From positions 1 through 64,000 of the forward strand of contig NZ_JARANV010000002.1 in NCBI RefSeq assembly GCF_029889845.1: DNA of 64,000 bases, given 5' to 3'. Positions 30,347-38,798 of the stretch are shown here, one piece after another. The stretch is from Halomonas sp. 25-S5. GTDB taxonomy: Bacteria; Pseudomonadota; Gammaproteobacteria; Pseudomonadales; Halomonadaceae. The notes below the pieces were generated by a model. That model searched no databases, was not told the origin of the DNA, and was given only the letters and a program-made list of their open reading frames with translations. The translations under genes were made by a program, and so were the position numbers. Numbering within the stretch: position 1 is the stretch's first letter; each line of letters begins with the position of its first letter.

Positions 30347-31437
30347 CAGACCACCTCGAAATGGCTCATCCAACCGAGTTCCACGAATTCGCTCTGGTGA
30401 GCATGGAACATATACAGGCCCGGTTCATGATCGGAGAAGGAAAATTCCAGAATCCCGCGCTGCGCCTGACACTGCATTACCGTATCCACGGTGCGCAGGG
30501 TCGGCGTCAGCGTCGTCCCATGGTCATAATAATCGAAGAAATTCGCGTGCAGGTGCAGCGAGTTCACCGGATCGAATTCGGTGACGTTGATCAGATAGAT
30601 CCGTACCGGTCGGTCACGCTGGATGCGGATTGGTCGATTGACATAGGCATGGGCAACGGTGTTGACCGCATAGACTTCGTTTTCCTCATCGAAGTTGGTG
30701 TCGAAGCCATTCATGACCATTACCAGCTCCTGCCAGCGCATATTTTCCGCACTGCCGAGCAGGCGTGATGAGGCTGCCACTCTGTGCTCAGCATGAAGCT
30801 CTGGAGCCGGATCGACGATGAAGGCGCCATACAAGCCCTTGTGTATATGACGTTTCAGCGGTACAGAATGACAATGATACAGATGGCAACCGAAGGGCTT
30901 GGCATCGAATTCATAGGTGAAGGACTCACCGGGCGCTACCTCTCCGGCTCCCGGGACGCCATCCATCCGCGCCGAGTGGATGCCATGAAAATGCAGGGTA
31001 TGCGGGTGGCTGCCATAGTTGATGAAGCGGATACGAACGCGGTCTCCCTCGGTAACCCGCAGGGTCGGTCCAGGTACCCGACCGTTGTAGGTCCAAGCGG
31101 GGAAAAAGATCCCGGGTGCAATCTCGATCTCCTTGTCCACGGCAATGATCAGGAACTCCCGCAAGCGCCGTCCATCAGCCAAGCGGCTTGTCTTGCCTGT
31201 CGCCCAACTGGAAAGGATGTCACTCGGATCGAAGCCGTTTCGCACATGGTCTACCTCGCCCACCGTGACCATGCCTCCGGTACGACCCTCATGGGCGCCG
31301 GGATGATAAGCGCTTGTTCTCCCTGGACGCTCGGTCTCGGCGACAGCGGGTCGCAATGTTGTCACGCTAAGCGTCGAGGCCAGGCTCCAACCCCATGTCT
31401 TGAGGAAATCACGACGATTGAGGCGCGGTATCTTCAT
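30346..31437 (-). CDS. Tat-exported two-domain multicopper oxidase
   Basis: A 363-residue protein with a twin-arginine signal (NRRDFLKTWG, residues 7-16). Cupredoxin domain 1 has HFHG (149-152) and YHCH (187-190) followed by H197, so it keeps a type 1 Cys (C189). Domain 2 has LHLH (294-297) and HAHQSEF (345-351), where the type 1 Cys is Ala346. This arrangement fits two-domain oxidases with type 1 copper only in domain 1. Substrate could be metal ions, nitrite or phenols; the coupled ZIP gene suggests a metal. It is first in a two-gene operon with a Fur-like box upstream. Confidence 0.85.
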   Translation of the reverse strand: MKIPRLNRRDFLKTWGWSLASTLSVTTLRPAVAETERPGRTSAYHPGAHEGRTGGMVTVGEVDHVRNGFDPSDILSSWATGKTSRLADGRRLREFLIIAVDKEIEIAPGIFFPAWTYNGRVPGPTLRVTEGDRVRIRFINYGSHPHTLHFHGIHSARMDGVPGAGEVAPGESFTYEFDAKPFGCHLYHCHSVPLKRHIHKGLYGAFIVDPAPELHAEHRVAASSRLLGSAENMRWQELVMVMNGFDTNFDEENEVYAVNTVAHAYVNRPIRIQRDRPVRIYLINVTEFDPVNSLHLHANFFDYYDHGTTLTPTLRTVDTVMQCQAQRGILEFSFSDHEPGLYMFHAHQSEFVELGWMSHFEVV

Positions 31438-31488
31438 GGAAGTGTTTCCTGATTGCTTCCTTATCTGATCACACTATAGGATAGCCTA

Positions 31489-31503
31489 TGAGAATAAGTA
31501 TCA
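31489..31503 (-). promoter_or_regulatory. Fur-box-like site upstream of the multicopper oxidase
   Basis: TGAGAATAAGTATCA matches 12 of the 14 specified positions of the 7-1-7 Fur consensus TGATAAT-N-ATTATCA. It lies 52-66 bases upstream of the oxidase ATG. A reverse-strand TTGATA overlaps it and may be the -35 element. This is a pattern match only. Confidence 0.4.
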
Positions 31504-31659
31504 ATGTTCTTAGCATCCGCTGTTAACGCCACTGAAAGCTGGCGGTGATTCGCCAGCTGGCCGCCGCAGTCCTGGCCGAATCCAGGGGGCACCTGCCTTG
31601 ACGGACGCTTCCCCAGCGTGGCGACATCGGGTGATAACCCGGGATAGGAGAGAAGCCCG

Positions 31660-32031
31660 ATGTGTGAGTTGCCACCGCTGAAGGTCTACTACGACGGCAT
31701 CTGTCCCGGCTGCCGGCGGGATCGCGCCCGGTACGAGCGCTGGGCAGGGGAGGCCGGTCGTCAGGTGACGTGGTGCGACGTGACCGAGTACCAGGCGACG
31801 CTGCGCGAGAAGGGCGTCGACCCCCAGGCGGCGCTGCTCTCGCTGCATGTGGAGGAGGAGGGCGGGCGCATCGAAGAGGGTATCGACGCCTATGTGCTGC
31901 TGATGCGCCGGGTGCCACGCCTCAAGCCGCTGGCCTGGCTGATCGGCCTGCCGGGGCTCAAGCCGGCGCTGCGCTGGTGCTATGACCGCTGGGTGCGAAA
32001 GCGCCTGGCGCGAGAGGGGCGCCTGCCCTGA
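31660..32031 (+). CDS. DCC family thiol-disulfide oxidoreductase-like protein (DUF393)
   Basis: A 123-residue protein with the DUF393 start KVYYDGICPGCRRDRARYER, where C-x-x-C (about residues 15-18) replaces the DxDCxxC of the founding members, and VTWCDVTEYQATLREKGVD downstream. The C-terminal part has the usual hydrophobic region of the family (LKPLAWLIGLPGLKP). A thioredoxin-like redox role is proposed for the family but is not proven. The gene lies just outside the metal block, where GC content returns to the high level. Confidence 0.82.
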   Translation: MCELPPLKVYYDGICPGCRRDRARYERWAGEAGRQVTWCDVTEYQATLREKGVDPQAALLSLHVEEEGGRIEEGIDAYVLLMRRVPRLKPLAWLIGLPGLKPALRWCYDRWVRKRLAREGRLP

Positions 32032-32077
32032 GCCGGTGCATGCAGCACGGGGTAGCATGCTCCTCGCCGGGTCTCGC

Positions 32078-32539
32078 TCAGCGCTCCTGCCGGGCCGACC
32101 AGTGACGCTGCATTTCGAGGAAGGTCAGCGAGGCCGACCAGGTGATCAGCATGAAGCCGGTCAGTGCCTCGGTGCCGGTGACGAAGCGGATAGGCCCTGT
32201 GGCAACGAGATCCCCATAGCCCAGGGTGGTGTAGGTGATCGCCGAGAAGTAGACGTAGTCCAGGAAGTCCATCGTCTCGCGGCCCACGACCTCTCCTGCC
32301 AGGGGGTGGGCGCTGAGCAGGGCCATGGCGGTGGCGAAGATCCATATCTCGACCACATGGGTGCAGAGCAATCCGACATTGAGCTTGAAGAAACGCCGGC
32401 GCAGGCTGCCGTGAGACTGCTCCAGGCGCCGCCAAAGTCGCAGCGATACCTCGTAGTGCAGCAGGATGCAGATCAAGACGGCGATCAGGGTGATGGCCAC
32501 GGCCCAGAGGTGGCCGGCATCCAGGGCAGCATCGAGCAC
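32078..32539 (-). CDS. Two-helix ion channel family protein (K+ channel pore)
   Basis: A 153-residue membrane protein with an N-terminal helix pair (about 12-30 and 50-75), a pore loop and a final helix. The pore loop AITYTTLGYGDLVATGP contains the selectivity filter TLGYGD typical of K+ channels. There is no RCK/TrkA_N regulatory domain, so it would assemble as a simple tetramer. It converges on the DUF393 gene, 46 bases apart. Gating cannot be predicted from sequence. Confidence 0.85.
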   Translation of the reverse strand: MLDAALDAGHLWAVAITLIAVLICILLHYEVSLRLWRRLEQSHGSLRRRFFKLNVGLLCTHVVEIWIFATAMALLSAHPLAGEVVGRETMDFLDYVYFSAITYTTLGYGDLVATGPIRFVTGTEALTGFMLITWSASLTFLEMQRHWSARQER

Positions 32540-32710
32540 GGGCGGTGGTCCTTCTGTCGAGATGTGACAAGCCTAGCGCGATCCCGGGGCCGCCGTCACG
32601 GCTCGAGCCGCGCCCGAATGACGCCTCGGCGGGGCGCTGCTAGGATGGGCTATTCGTCACTCGTGTGACGCGCGGTCGGCAGGCCAACACCCGCCGCAAG
32701 GAAGGCTGTC

Positions 32711-34294
32711 ATGAAGACGACCCATGCCACCCGGGCGGAAGCCCTGGACGATACCCTCTCGCCGCTCTCGCTCAAGCGGGTCGGCATCGACACCTACCGC
32801 GAGAGCGTGGCCTACCTGCACCGCGAGTGTGACCTCTATCGTGCCGAGGGCTTTCAGGCGCTCTCCAAGGTGGAGATCCGCGCCAACGGCCAGCGCATCC
32901 TGGCGAGCCTCAACGTGGTGGACGATGCCGCCATCGTCGACTGCCAGCAGCTCGGCCTCTCCGAGGACGCCTTCGATGCCCTGGGCGTGGAAGAGGGCCA
33001 TCCGGTCAGCGTCTCCCAGGCGGAGCCCCCGGCGTCGATTCCCGCCCTGCACCGCAAACTCGCCGGCGAACGGCTCTCCCGGGACGACTTCCGGCACATC
33101 ATCCGCGACATCGCCGAGCTGCGCTATTCCAAGATCGAGCTGACGGCCTTCGTGGTTGGCTGTGACCGCGGCGAGCTCGACCGCGAGGAGGTCTTCTACC
33201 TGAGCGATGCCATGAGCCGAGTGGGGCGCCGCCTCAACTGGCACGAGCATCCGGTGGTCGACAAGCACTGCATCGGCGGTATCCCGGGCAATCGTACGTC
33301 CCTGCTGGTAGTGCCCATCGTCGCCGCCCACGGACTGCTGTGCCCCAAGACGTCCTCGCGGGCCATCACCTCACCCTCGGGCACCGCCGACACCATGGAG
33401 GTGCTGGCCAACGTCGATCTGCCCTTCGATGTGCTGGGCGATATCGTGCGCACCCACCGCGGCTGCCTGGCCTGGGGCGGCACCAGCGAGCTCTCGCCCG
33501 CCGACGACGTGCTGATCTCGGTGGAGCGCCCGCTTTCCATTGATTCGCCGGGCCAGATGGTCGCCTCCATTCTCTCCAAGAAGGTAGCTGCCGGTTCCAG
33601 CCACCTGCTGCTCGATATCCCCGTGGGCCCCAACGCCAAGGTGCGCTCCATGCCCGAGGCGCGGCAATTGCGCCGGCTCTTCGAGTTCGTGGCCGGGTGC
33701 ATGGGCCTGACCCTGGACGTGGTGATCACCGACGGCAGCCAGCCGGTGGGGCGCGGCATCGGTCCCGTGCTGGAGGCCCGCGATGCGATGCGAGTGCTCA
33801 CCAACCACCGCGAGGCGCCCATGGACCTGCGCCTGAAGGCGCTGCGCCTGGCCGGGCGAATGCTGGAATTCGACCCGGACGTGCGTGGTGGCGCCGGTTT
33901 CGGCATCGCCCGGGACATCCTCGACGACGGCCGGGCTGCCGAGAAGATGCAGGCGATCATCGCGGCTCAGGGCGCCAAGCCCTTCGACCCGGACAACCCG
34001 CCGCTGGCCCCCCACAGCTTTGAAGTGCTGGCCGCGACGGACGGCGTGGTTACCGGCATCGACAACCTCAAGCTGGCGCGTATCGCCCGCCTGGCGGGTG
34101 CCCCCAAGGCGGCCGGCGCCGGGGTCGACCTGCTGATGCGCATCGGCGACCCGGTGGCCACGGGCCAGCCGCTCTATCGTGTCCATGCCGCCTATCGCAA
34201 TGAGCTGACCTTCGCGCACCAGTCCACCGAGCGGGAGTCCGGCATCGCCATCGGCCGCGCCGAGGAGATCACCCGGCTCAACGTCGAGTTCTGA
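32711..34294 (+). CDS. AMP phosphorylase / thymidine phosphorylase family protein
   Basis: A 527-residue nucleoside phosphorylase II family enzyme. An N-terminal domain of about 100 residues precedes the alpha domain, as in archaeal AMP phosphorylases (about 500 aa) and unlike DeoA (about 440 aa). Conserved segments are [14 protein letters not shown] (phosphate loop), [18 protein letters not shown] and [20 protein letters not shown] phosphorylase makes ribose-1,5-bisphosphate from AMP. The downstream PRPP-synthetase-like gene starts 14 bases later, supporting a role in phosphoribosyl metabolism rather than thymidine salvage. Confidence 0.82.
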   Translation: MKTTHATRAEALDDTLSPLSLKRVGIDTYRESVAYLHRECDLYRAEGFQALSKVEIRANGQRILASLNVVDDAAIVDCQQLGLSEDAFDALGVEEGHPVSVSQAEPPASIPALHRKLAGERLSRDDFRHIIRDIAELRYSKIELTAFVVGCDRGELDREEVFYLSDAMSRVGRRLNWHEHPVVDKHCIGGIPGNRTSLLVVPIVAAHGLLCPKTSSRAITSPSGTADTMEVLANVDLPFDVLGDIVRTHRGCLAWGGTSELSPADDVLISVERPLSIDSPGQMVASILSKKVAAGSSHLLLDIPVGPNAKVRSMPEARQLRRLFEFVAGCMGLTLDVVITDGSQPVGRGIGPVLEARDAMRVLTNHREAPMDLRLKALRLAGRMLEFDPDVRGGAGFGIARDILDDGRAAEKMQAIIAAQGAKPFDPDNPPLAPHSFEVLAATDGVVTGIDNLKLARIARLAGAPKAAGAGVDLLMRIGDPVATGQPLYRVHAAYRNELTFAHQSTERESGIAIGRAEEITRLNVEF

Positions 34295-34307
34295 ACAGGG
34301 AGGCCCG

Positions 34308-35249
34308 ATGACCCGCGCACTGCTGCATTTCCCGGACGAAATGGCCCCCGCACGGCGCCTCGCCGAGGCGGCGGGCCTGCCCCCCCACGCCGTCGAGCGC
34401 CACCGCTTTCCCGACGAGGAGCTCAAGCTCCGACTTCCCTTCGCCGAGACGGGCGCCTTTCCCGAGACCCTGGTGCTCTATCGCAGCCTCGATCGGCCCA
34501 ACGACAAGCTCGTCGAACTGCTGCTGCTGGCACGACACGCCCGACAGCAGGGCGTGACCCGCCTTGTGCTGGTGGCGCCCTATCTCGCCTACATGCGCCA
34601 GGACATCGCCTTCCACCCCGGCGAGATCGTCAGCCAGACCATCGTCGGTGGTTTCCTCGCCGAGCTGTTCGACGCCGTGATCACCGTGGACCCGCACCTG
34701 CACCGCATCGCGAGCCTCGACCAGGCGATTCCCCTTAAACACGCCATCGCGCTCTCCGGCGCCCCGCGCCTGGCCGAGCTGATCGCCGAGAAGCGTCACG
34801 ACCCCCTGCTGCTGGGCCCGGACGAGGAGGCCCTGCAGTGGGTTCAGCAGGCCGCCGAGGTCACCGGCTTCGATGTTGGCACCTGTCGCAAGACCCGCAA
34901 CGGCGACCGGAACGTACGGGTCGAGCTGCCGGACATCGAGGTCGCCGGCCGCCAGGTGGTGCTGATGGACGACGTGGCGAGCTCCGGCCACACCGTCGCC
35001 CGTGCCGCCGAGGCGCTGCTCGATGCCGGGGCCGCCTCGGTGGACGTGGCGATCACCCACGCGCTGTTCGCCGGCGATGCCCTGGCGGTGATCCAGGCCG
35101 CCGGCGTCGGTGAGGTATGGAGCACCGACTGCATCGCCCACGACAGCAACGCCATCGCCATGGCGCCGGTGCTCGCGGAGGCGCTGGCAGGGCTTTCAGA
35201 ACGAGAAGGATGGGCAAGACAGGCCAGCCGCAGGCCCGGTAAGCGGTAG
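34308..35249 (+). CDS. Ribose-phosphate pyrophosphokinase paralog (archaeal-like)
   Basis: A 313-residue PRPP-synthetase-fold protein with two phosphoribosyltransferase-like domains. Motifs are APYLAYMRQD (ATP site), VDPHLHR (metal/ATP loop, archaeal form rather than the DLHAxQIQ of housekeeping Prs), a flexible loop KTRNGDR, and the PRPP loop LMDDVASSGHT. GGGAGG is six bases before the ATG. It forms an operon with the AMP-phosphorylase-like gene. It may make PRPP from ribose phosphates produced there. Whether it is catalytically normal is uncertain because the PRPP loop deviates from DTGGT. Confidence 0.82.
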   Translation: MTRALLHFPDEMAPARRLAEAAGLPPHAVERHRFPDEELKLRLPFAETGAFPETLVLYRSLDRPNDKLVELLLLARHARQQGVTRLVLVAPYLAYMRQDIAFHPGEIVSQTIVGGFLAELFDAVITVDPHLHRIASLDQAIPLKHAIALSGAPRLAELIAEKRHDPLLLGPDEEALQWVQQAAEVTGFDVGTCRKTRNGDRNVRVELPDIEVAGRQVVLMDDVASSGHTVARAAEALLDAGAASVDVAITHALFAGDALAVIQAAGVGEVWSTDCIAHDSNAIAMAPVLAEALAGLSEREGWARQASRRPGKR

Positions 35250-35266
35250 CCTACCGGGCGGGCCGC

Positions 35267-35293
35267 GCCGGATGCGCCTTCGGCGTATCCGGC
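35267..35293. repeat. REP-like palindrome between convergent genes
   Basis: The inverted repeat GCCGGATGCGCC-TTC-GGCGTATCCGGC, followed by CTAC, resembles enterobacterial REP/BIME units. It lies between the converging prs-like and M42 genes and may end transcription or protect mRNA. A second short hairpin (CCCGGTA with TACCGGG) lies just before it. Only one copy is seen in the window. Confidence 0.6.
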
Positions 35294-35325
35294 CTACTCG
35301 CATGCCAGGTGTTTGCCAGGAGCGC

Positions 35326-36597
35326 TTATTTCTCTTTCTCCTGTTTCTCTTTCTCCTGGGCTTCCGGCTTGTCGCCGCCGCGGTGGGCGAGCGCCCCGGC
35401 CTGGTCCAGTCGCGGGTGGTTGTCGCGGAACTCGCGGTGCGGATCCGGCAGGGCGTCCAGCGCCTGCACGGTATGGGTGATGGCGTGGATCGCGGCCAGC
35501 ACGTCCTTGGTGTAGCCGGTCTCGGAGATGGTGTGCATGTTGCGGATCGGGAAGCCGATCGAGGTGGCGACGCAGTCCACAGCGGCGAGCACCCCGGCCA
35601 TGCCGTCGGTGCCGGTGTCGGGCCCCACGATGTCGCGCTGCATGGGAATGCCCCGCTCCCGGGCGGTGGTCTCGACGATCCGGTTGAGCTGTTCGCTGGC
35701 GATGGCGCCCACCGACAGGGTGAATCCCTTGCCCATCTCCAGCGGCTGCATGCGCCGATCTCCGATGCCGGGGGCGGCCACGTAGTCGTGGTTCACGTCC
35801 ACGGCGATGATGGCGTCGGGGCGCAGTTCACCGGCCAGCACCCGACTGCCGAAGCGGCCGATCTCCTCGTAGCTGGCGATCGCGAACAGCACGCGCACCT
35901 GCTCGGTGCCGCCCGCCTCGGCGATCAGCCGCGCCACCTCGGCAGTGACGAAGCAGCCCAGGCCGTTGTCCAGGTAGGCGCCGTAGAAGGTGTCCGGGCT
36001 GAAGCCGGGGCGGATGGGCCGGTCGAGGAGGATCGAATCCCCGGGCCGCACGCCAAGGTTCTCCACCTGCTGCTTCTTGTTCTCGCCGTGGATCTGCAGG
36101 TCGAGGTAGATCTGCTCCTTCTTGATGCCCTTCTCGCCGGAGCGCTGCGCCGGGTCGGAGAAATGAATGGCGCCCAGCGCCTCCACGGTGCCGCCCTCGA
36201 TGCGTCGGTAGCTACCGGGCGCCTCGGGGTCCTCGCTGAACAGCGTGACCTCGTGGCCGATCAGCACCGTGGGCAGGAAGGAGTCGGTGTTGATCCAGAT
36301 CTTGCCGTCCTCGCCGATGGAGCGGACCTGCATGCGGATCTTGTCAGCATGGCCGATGATCATCACCTTGAAGAGATCGTCGCGGCCCGGGTGGGTGTCC
36401 AGCACCACGCCTGCGTGGCCCATGAACTGCTGCAGCTGCCAGCCGGCGGGGGCAAAGCTCTCGAAGTGGGGCTTGAGGACGCCGTAGGTCATGGCGGCCT
36501 CGAGCCCCACCGGGCTGGGCGCGGAGAGGATGCGCCGCATCAGGTCGAACTGCGGCTCGGGCATGGGGCTGTTCCAGGGCTTTGGCGTATCGCTCAT
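35326..36597 (-). CDS. M42 family aminopeptidase
   Basis: A 423-residue metallopeptidase of the M42 (glutamyl aminopeptidase/cellulase M) family. Metal and catalytic regions are IIGHADKI (first metal His), YLDNGLGCFVTAEV (bridging Asp), ASYEEIGRFGSR (catalytic EE), AVDVNHDYV and the final His in RNMHTISE. M42 enzymes are cytosolic and form dodecameric TET particles. The last 25 residues form a charged low-complexity tail (QEKEKQEKEK), beyond the usual end of the family. Confidence 0.88.
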   Translation of the reverse strand: MSDTPKPWNSPMPEPQFDLMRRILSAPSPVGLEAAMTYGVLKPHFESFAPAGWQLQQFMGHAGVVLDTHPGRDDLFKVMIIGHADKIRMQVRSIGEDGKIWINTDSFLPTVLIGHEVTLFSEDPEAPGSYRRIEGGTVEALGAIHFSDPAQRSGEKGIKKEQIYLDLQIHGENKKQQVENLGVRPGDSILLDRPIRPGFSPDTFYGAYLDNGLGCFVTAEVARLIAEAGGTEQVRVLFAIASYEEIGRFGSRVLAGELRPDAIIAVDVNHDYVAAPGIGDRRMQPLEMGKGFTLSVGAIASEQLNRIVETTARERGIPMQRDIVGPDTGTDGMAGVLAAVDCVATSIGFPIRNMHTISETGYTKDVLAAIHAITHTVQALDALPDPHREFRDNHPRLDQAGALAHRGGDKPEAQEKEKQEKEK

Positions 36598-36645
36598 GGC
36601 GTTCTCTCGCTCGTTCAGGAAGTGGGGGAAAATAGGGTAAGCGCA

Positions 36646-37002
36646 TCAGCACTGGCGACGCATCCAGTAGCGCCGGCCCATCGGGCCCAGGTGCGCGTTG
36701 ATCACCGGGGGCTCGTGGGCGTGGTCCTCGTGGTGATCATGCAGGGGCGGTTGCGGTGGCTCGTCGACACTCATCAGCCGGCGAATGCGCTCCTCCGTCG
36801 GCGGGTGGGTACGCAGCCAGTCGAACCCCGTGGGCGGATGACGGCCGAACAGCGTGGCCAGCCAGCGGCCCACGACGCCGAACCCGCCGGCCAGCAGGTA
36901 GCCGGGCACGGACAGAATCGGGGCCAGGCCCGCCATGATCAGCAGGGGCTGCAGGCCGTTCTTCATGCGGCTTCGCCAGAGTCGTTGTGTCCCGATCGGC
37001 AT
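36646..37002 (-). CDS. Small membrane protein with an M48-peptidase-like C-terminal motif
   Basis: A 118-residue frame starting at ATG 37002, 12 bases after the GNAT gene. It has a hydrophobic stretch (about residues 12-40, LLIMAGLAPILSVPGYLLAGG) and then RTHPPTEERIRRLMSV, the motif found at the C-terminal end of HtpX/M48 zinc peptidases. The catalytic HExxH is absent. A His-rich tail (HDHHEDHAHE) follows. It is either a truncated M48 gene or a small protein that kept this segment. No strong ribosome-binding site is visible. Confidence 0.4.
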   Translation of the reverse strand: MPIGTQRLWRSRMKNGLQPLLIMAGLAPILSVPGYLLAGGFGVVGRWLATLFGRHPPTGFDWLRTHPPTEERIRRLMSVDEPPQPPLHDHHEDHAHEPPVINAHLGPMGRRYWMRRQC

Positions 37003-37013
37003 GGCGCCCTTCG

Positions 37014-37463
37014 TCACTCCCAAATCTCGGCAATGACCTCGCCGGTCTCCTCGCTCAGCCCCGTCTCCTGGAAGCCGAGGCTGGCGTAGAAGTCCCGGGC
37101 GACCTGGTTGGTGGCCACATAGCAGATCGCGATGCGCTCGAAGGGGCCCTGTGCCCGGATCTCGTCCAGCACGCACTGCATGGCCCGGTATCCGATGCCT
37201 CTGCCCTGGTGGTGTCGGTCGACCATGAGACGGAAAATGTTGTAGGCCGGCGGCTGGTCGTCGTGGTCGAAGGATTCGTACATGAGAAAGCCTACCACCT
37301 CCCCATCGCAATAGATGGCGCGAGGCCGGTAGGTCGGATGCAAGCTCGATTCGGCAATGGAATAGAGGTTGTCAGCGACATAGCCACGCTGTGATGCCGC
37401 GACCTCCAGCGCAATGACGGCCTCGAAGTTCTCGCGGATGACGTCCTTCAGTGCGATGTCCAT
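37014..37463 (-). CDS. GNAT family N-acetyltransferase
   Basis: A 149-residue single-domain acetyltransferase. It opens with VIRENFEAVIALEV, and has the acetyl-CoA binding motif A FRLMVDRHHQGRGIGYRAM (Q/R-x-x-G-x-G/A, about residues 78-96) and motif B ICYVATNQVARDFYASLGF. Related GNATs include spermidine acetyltransferases of the PaiA/BltD type. Substrate not determinable here. GGAGGAG precedes the ATG by seven bases. Confidence 0.9.
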   Translation of the reverse strand: MDIALKDVIRENFEAVIALEVAASQRGYVADNLYSIAESSLHPTYRPRAIYCDGEVVGFLMYESFDHDDQPPAYNIFRLMVDRHHQGRGIGYRAMQCVLDEIRAQGPFERIAICYVATNQVARDFYASLGFQETGLSEETGEVIAEIWE

Positions 37464-37522
37464 CGCCTGCTCCTCCCGTTGGGGGGCATGACCCGTCGCA
37501 TGGGGTGAGGCGTCGCGGTTGC

Positions 37523-37769
37523 TCAGCCAGGGCCCGGGGCACCGGGCTCCCCGGGGATCGGGATCGTCTGGTGCACCTCACCCAGCCGCGGGCTGCCGAC
37601 CCGCACGGTCACCTCGCCCTCGCCCAGTATCACCCAGAGGATCGGGGTAGCGCCACCAGTCGGGCAGCGGGTCCTCCACCCGGCGCGGTAGCATCAGCCC
37701 GGGGTAGTCGGGAGACGCGACGAAATCGCCCGCCTCGCCGTGCCGTATTGCGCTGTCAGTATGGTGCAT
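37523..37769 (-). pseudogene. Small frameshifted ORF, unrecognised
   Basis: Reading on the minus strand from ATG 37769, the first 44 codons look protein-like (DFVASPDYPGLMLPRRVEDP, then LPDWWRYPD). They then run into a Gly/Arg-rich frame. At a CCCC run near 37640 the next frame instead gives PILWVILGEGEVTVRVGSPR and VHQTIPIPGEPG, ending at 37523. Joining the two frames gives about 82 residues with plausible beta structure. It may be a decayed gene or a sequencing indel. The family is unknown. Confidence 0.35.
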
Positions 37770-37857
37770 CCTTCGGGAACGGGATGTCGGCTTACCCGTC
37801 TCGGGCCGGCTGTGCCAAGCTGAAGCCAGGATGAATCACCCAGCGATGGGAGGCCCC

Positions 37858-38616
37858 ATGAACGATCGGCGGCGCGAGGCGCTGGAGCACGAGCATCGCC
37901 CGGAGGTGATCGAGCGACGGCTGCGCGCCCCCTCAAGGCTCCGGCACCTGCCCGATGCCATCCTTGGCGGCATCGATGGCTGCGTGACCACCTTCGCCGT
38001 GGTCTCCGGGGCCTTCGGCGCGGGGTTCTCGTCCACGGTCGCGCTGGTGCTGGGGGTCGCCAACCTGCTCGCCGACGGCTTCAGCATGGCGGTCAGCAAC
38101 TACGAGGCGATTCAGGCCCAGCGCGAACATGTCGACGGGGTGCGTCGCACCGAGAACCACCATATCGACGAGGTGCCGGAGGGCGAGCGCGAGGAGATCC
38201 GCCAGATCTTCCAGCGCAAGGGGTTCTCCGGCAAGACCCTGGAGCGGGTGGTGGAGACCATCTGCAGCGACCGCGAGGTGTGGGTGGAGACCATGGTCTC
38301 CGAGGAGCACGGCCTGCAGACCGTGGGGCTGAGCCCGCTGCGCTCGGCGCTGGCCACCTTCCTCGCCTTCCTGGTGGTGGGCGCCATGCCGCTGCTGCCC
38401 TATGCGATGCCGGGGCTGGATACCACCCGGCAGTTCCTGGCGAGCCTGGCGGTGGCCGGGCTGATGTTCTTCCTGATCGGCATGGGCAAGAGCCTGGTCT
38501 ACCACCAGCCGGTGCTGACGTCGGGGCTGCGGACCCTGCTGATCGGCGGGGCCGCGGCGGGGCTGGCCTTCCTCACCGGCCACCTGGCGCAGGCGCTGTT
38601 CGGCGTGGCCCCGTAG
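37858..38616 (+). CDS. VIT1/CCC1 family transporter
   Basis: A 252-residue membrane protein. The first helix pair contains AILGGIDGCVTTFAVVSGAFGAG and LVLGVANLLADGFSMAVSNYEA, the hallmark of the Fe2+/Mn2+ VIT/CCC1 family. A cytoplasmic acidic/Glu-rich helical region follows (about 95-150), as in the metal-binding domain of VIT1, and then three helices. It probably moves iron or manganese. GGGAGG lies before ATG 37858; the in-frame ATG at 37831 has no spaced Shine-Dalgarno. Confidence 0.88.
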   Translation: MNDRRREALEHEHRPEVIERRLRAPSRLRHLPDAILGGIDGCVTTFAVVSGAFGAGFSSTVALVLGVANLLADGFSMAVSNYEAIQAQREHVDGVRRTENHHIDEVPEGEREEIRQIFQRKGFSGKTLERVVETICSDREVWVETMVSEEHGLQTVGLSPLRSALATFLAFLVVGAMPLLPYAMPGLDTTRQFLASLAVAGLMFFLIGMGKSLVYHQPVLTSGLRTLLIGGAAAGLAFLTGHLAQALFGVAP

Positions 38617-38798
38617 CTCTCCCCTGACCACGTTGGGTTCAGTCGATTTGGTCTGCGGGGTCGCGCTGGCGACGAACCGGCCACCCGAGTCACTCACGAG
38701 CCTCGCGAGGGTGAGCGGGACGGGGTGGCCTGGTGGCTGGCATGCTCCGGCCAGGGCGGCGTAGGCTGGGTGGTACCGCCACGCTAGGGAGTCAACGA

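Noticed and set aside
35110..37089. A 659-residue plus-strand ORF opposite the M42 peptidase
   Set aside because: Antisense to a gene with complete metal motifs; no recognisable domain of its own.
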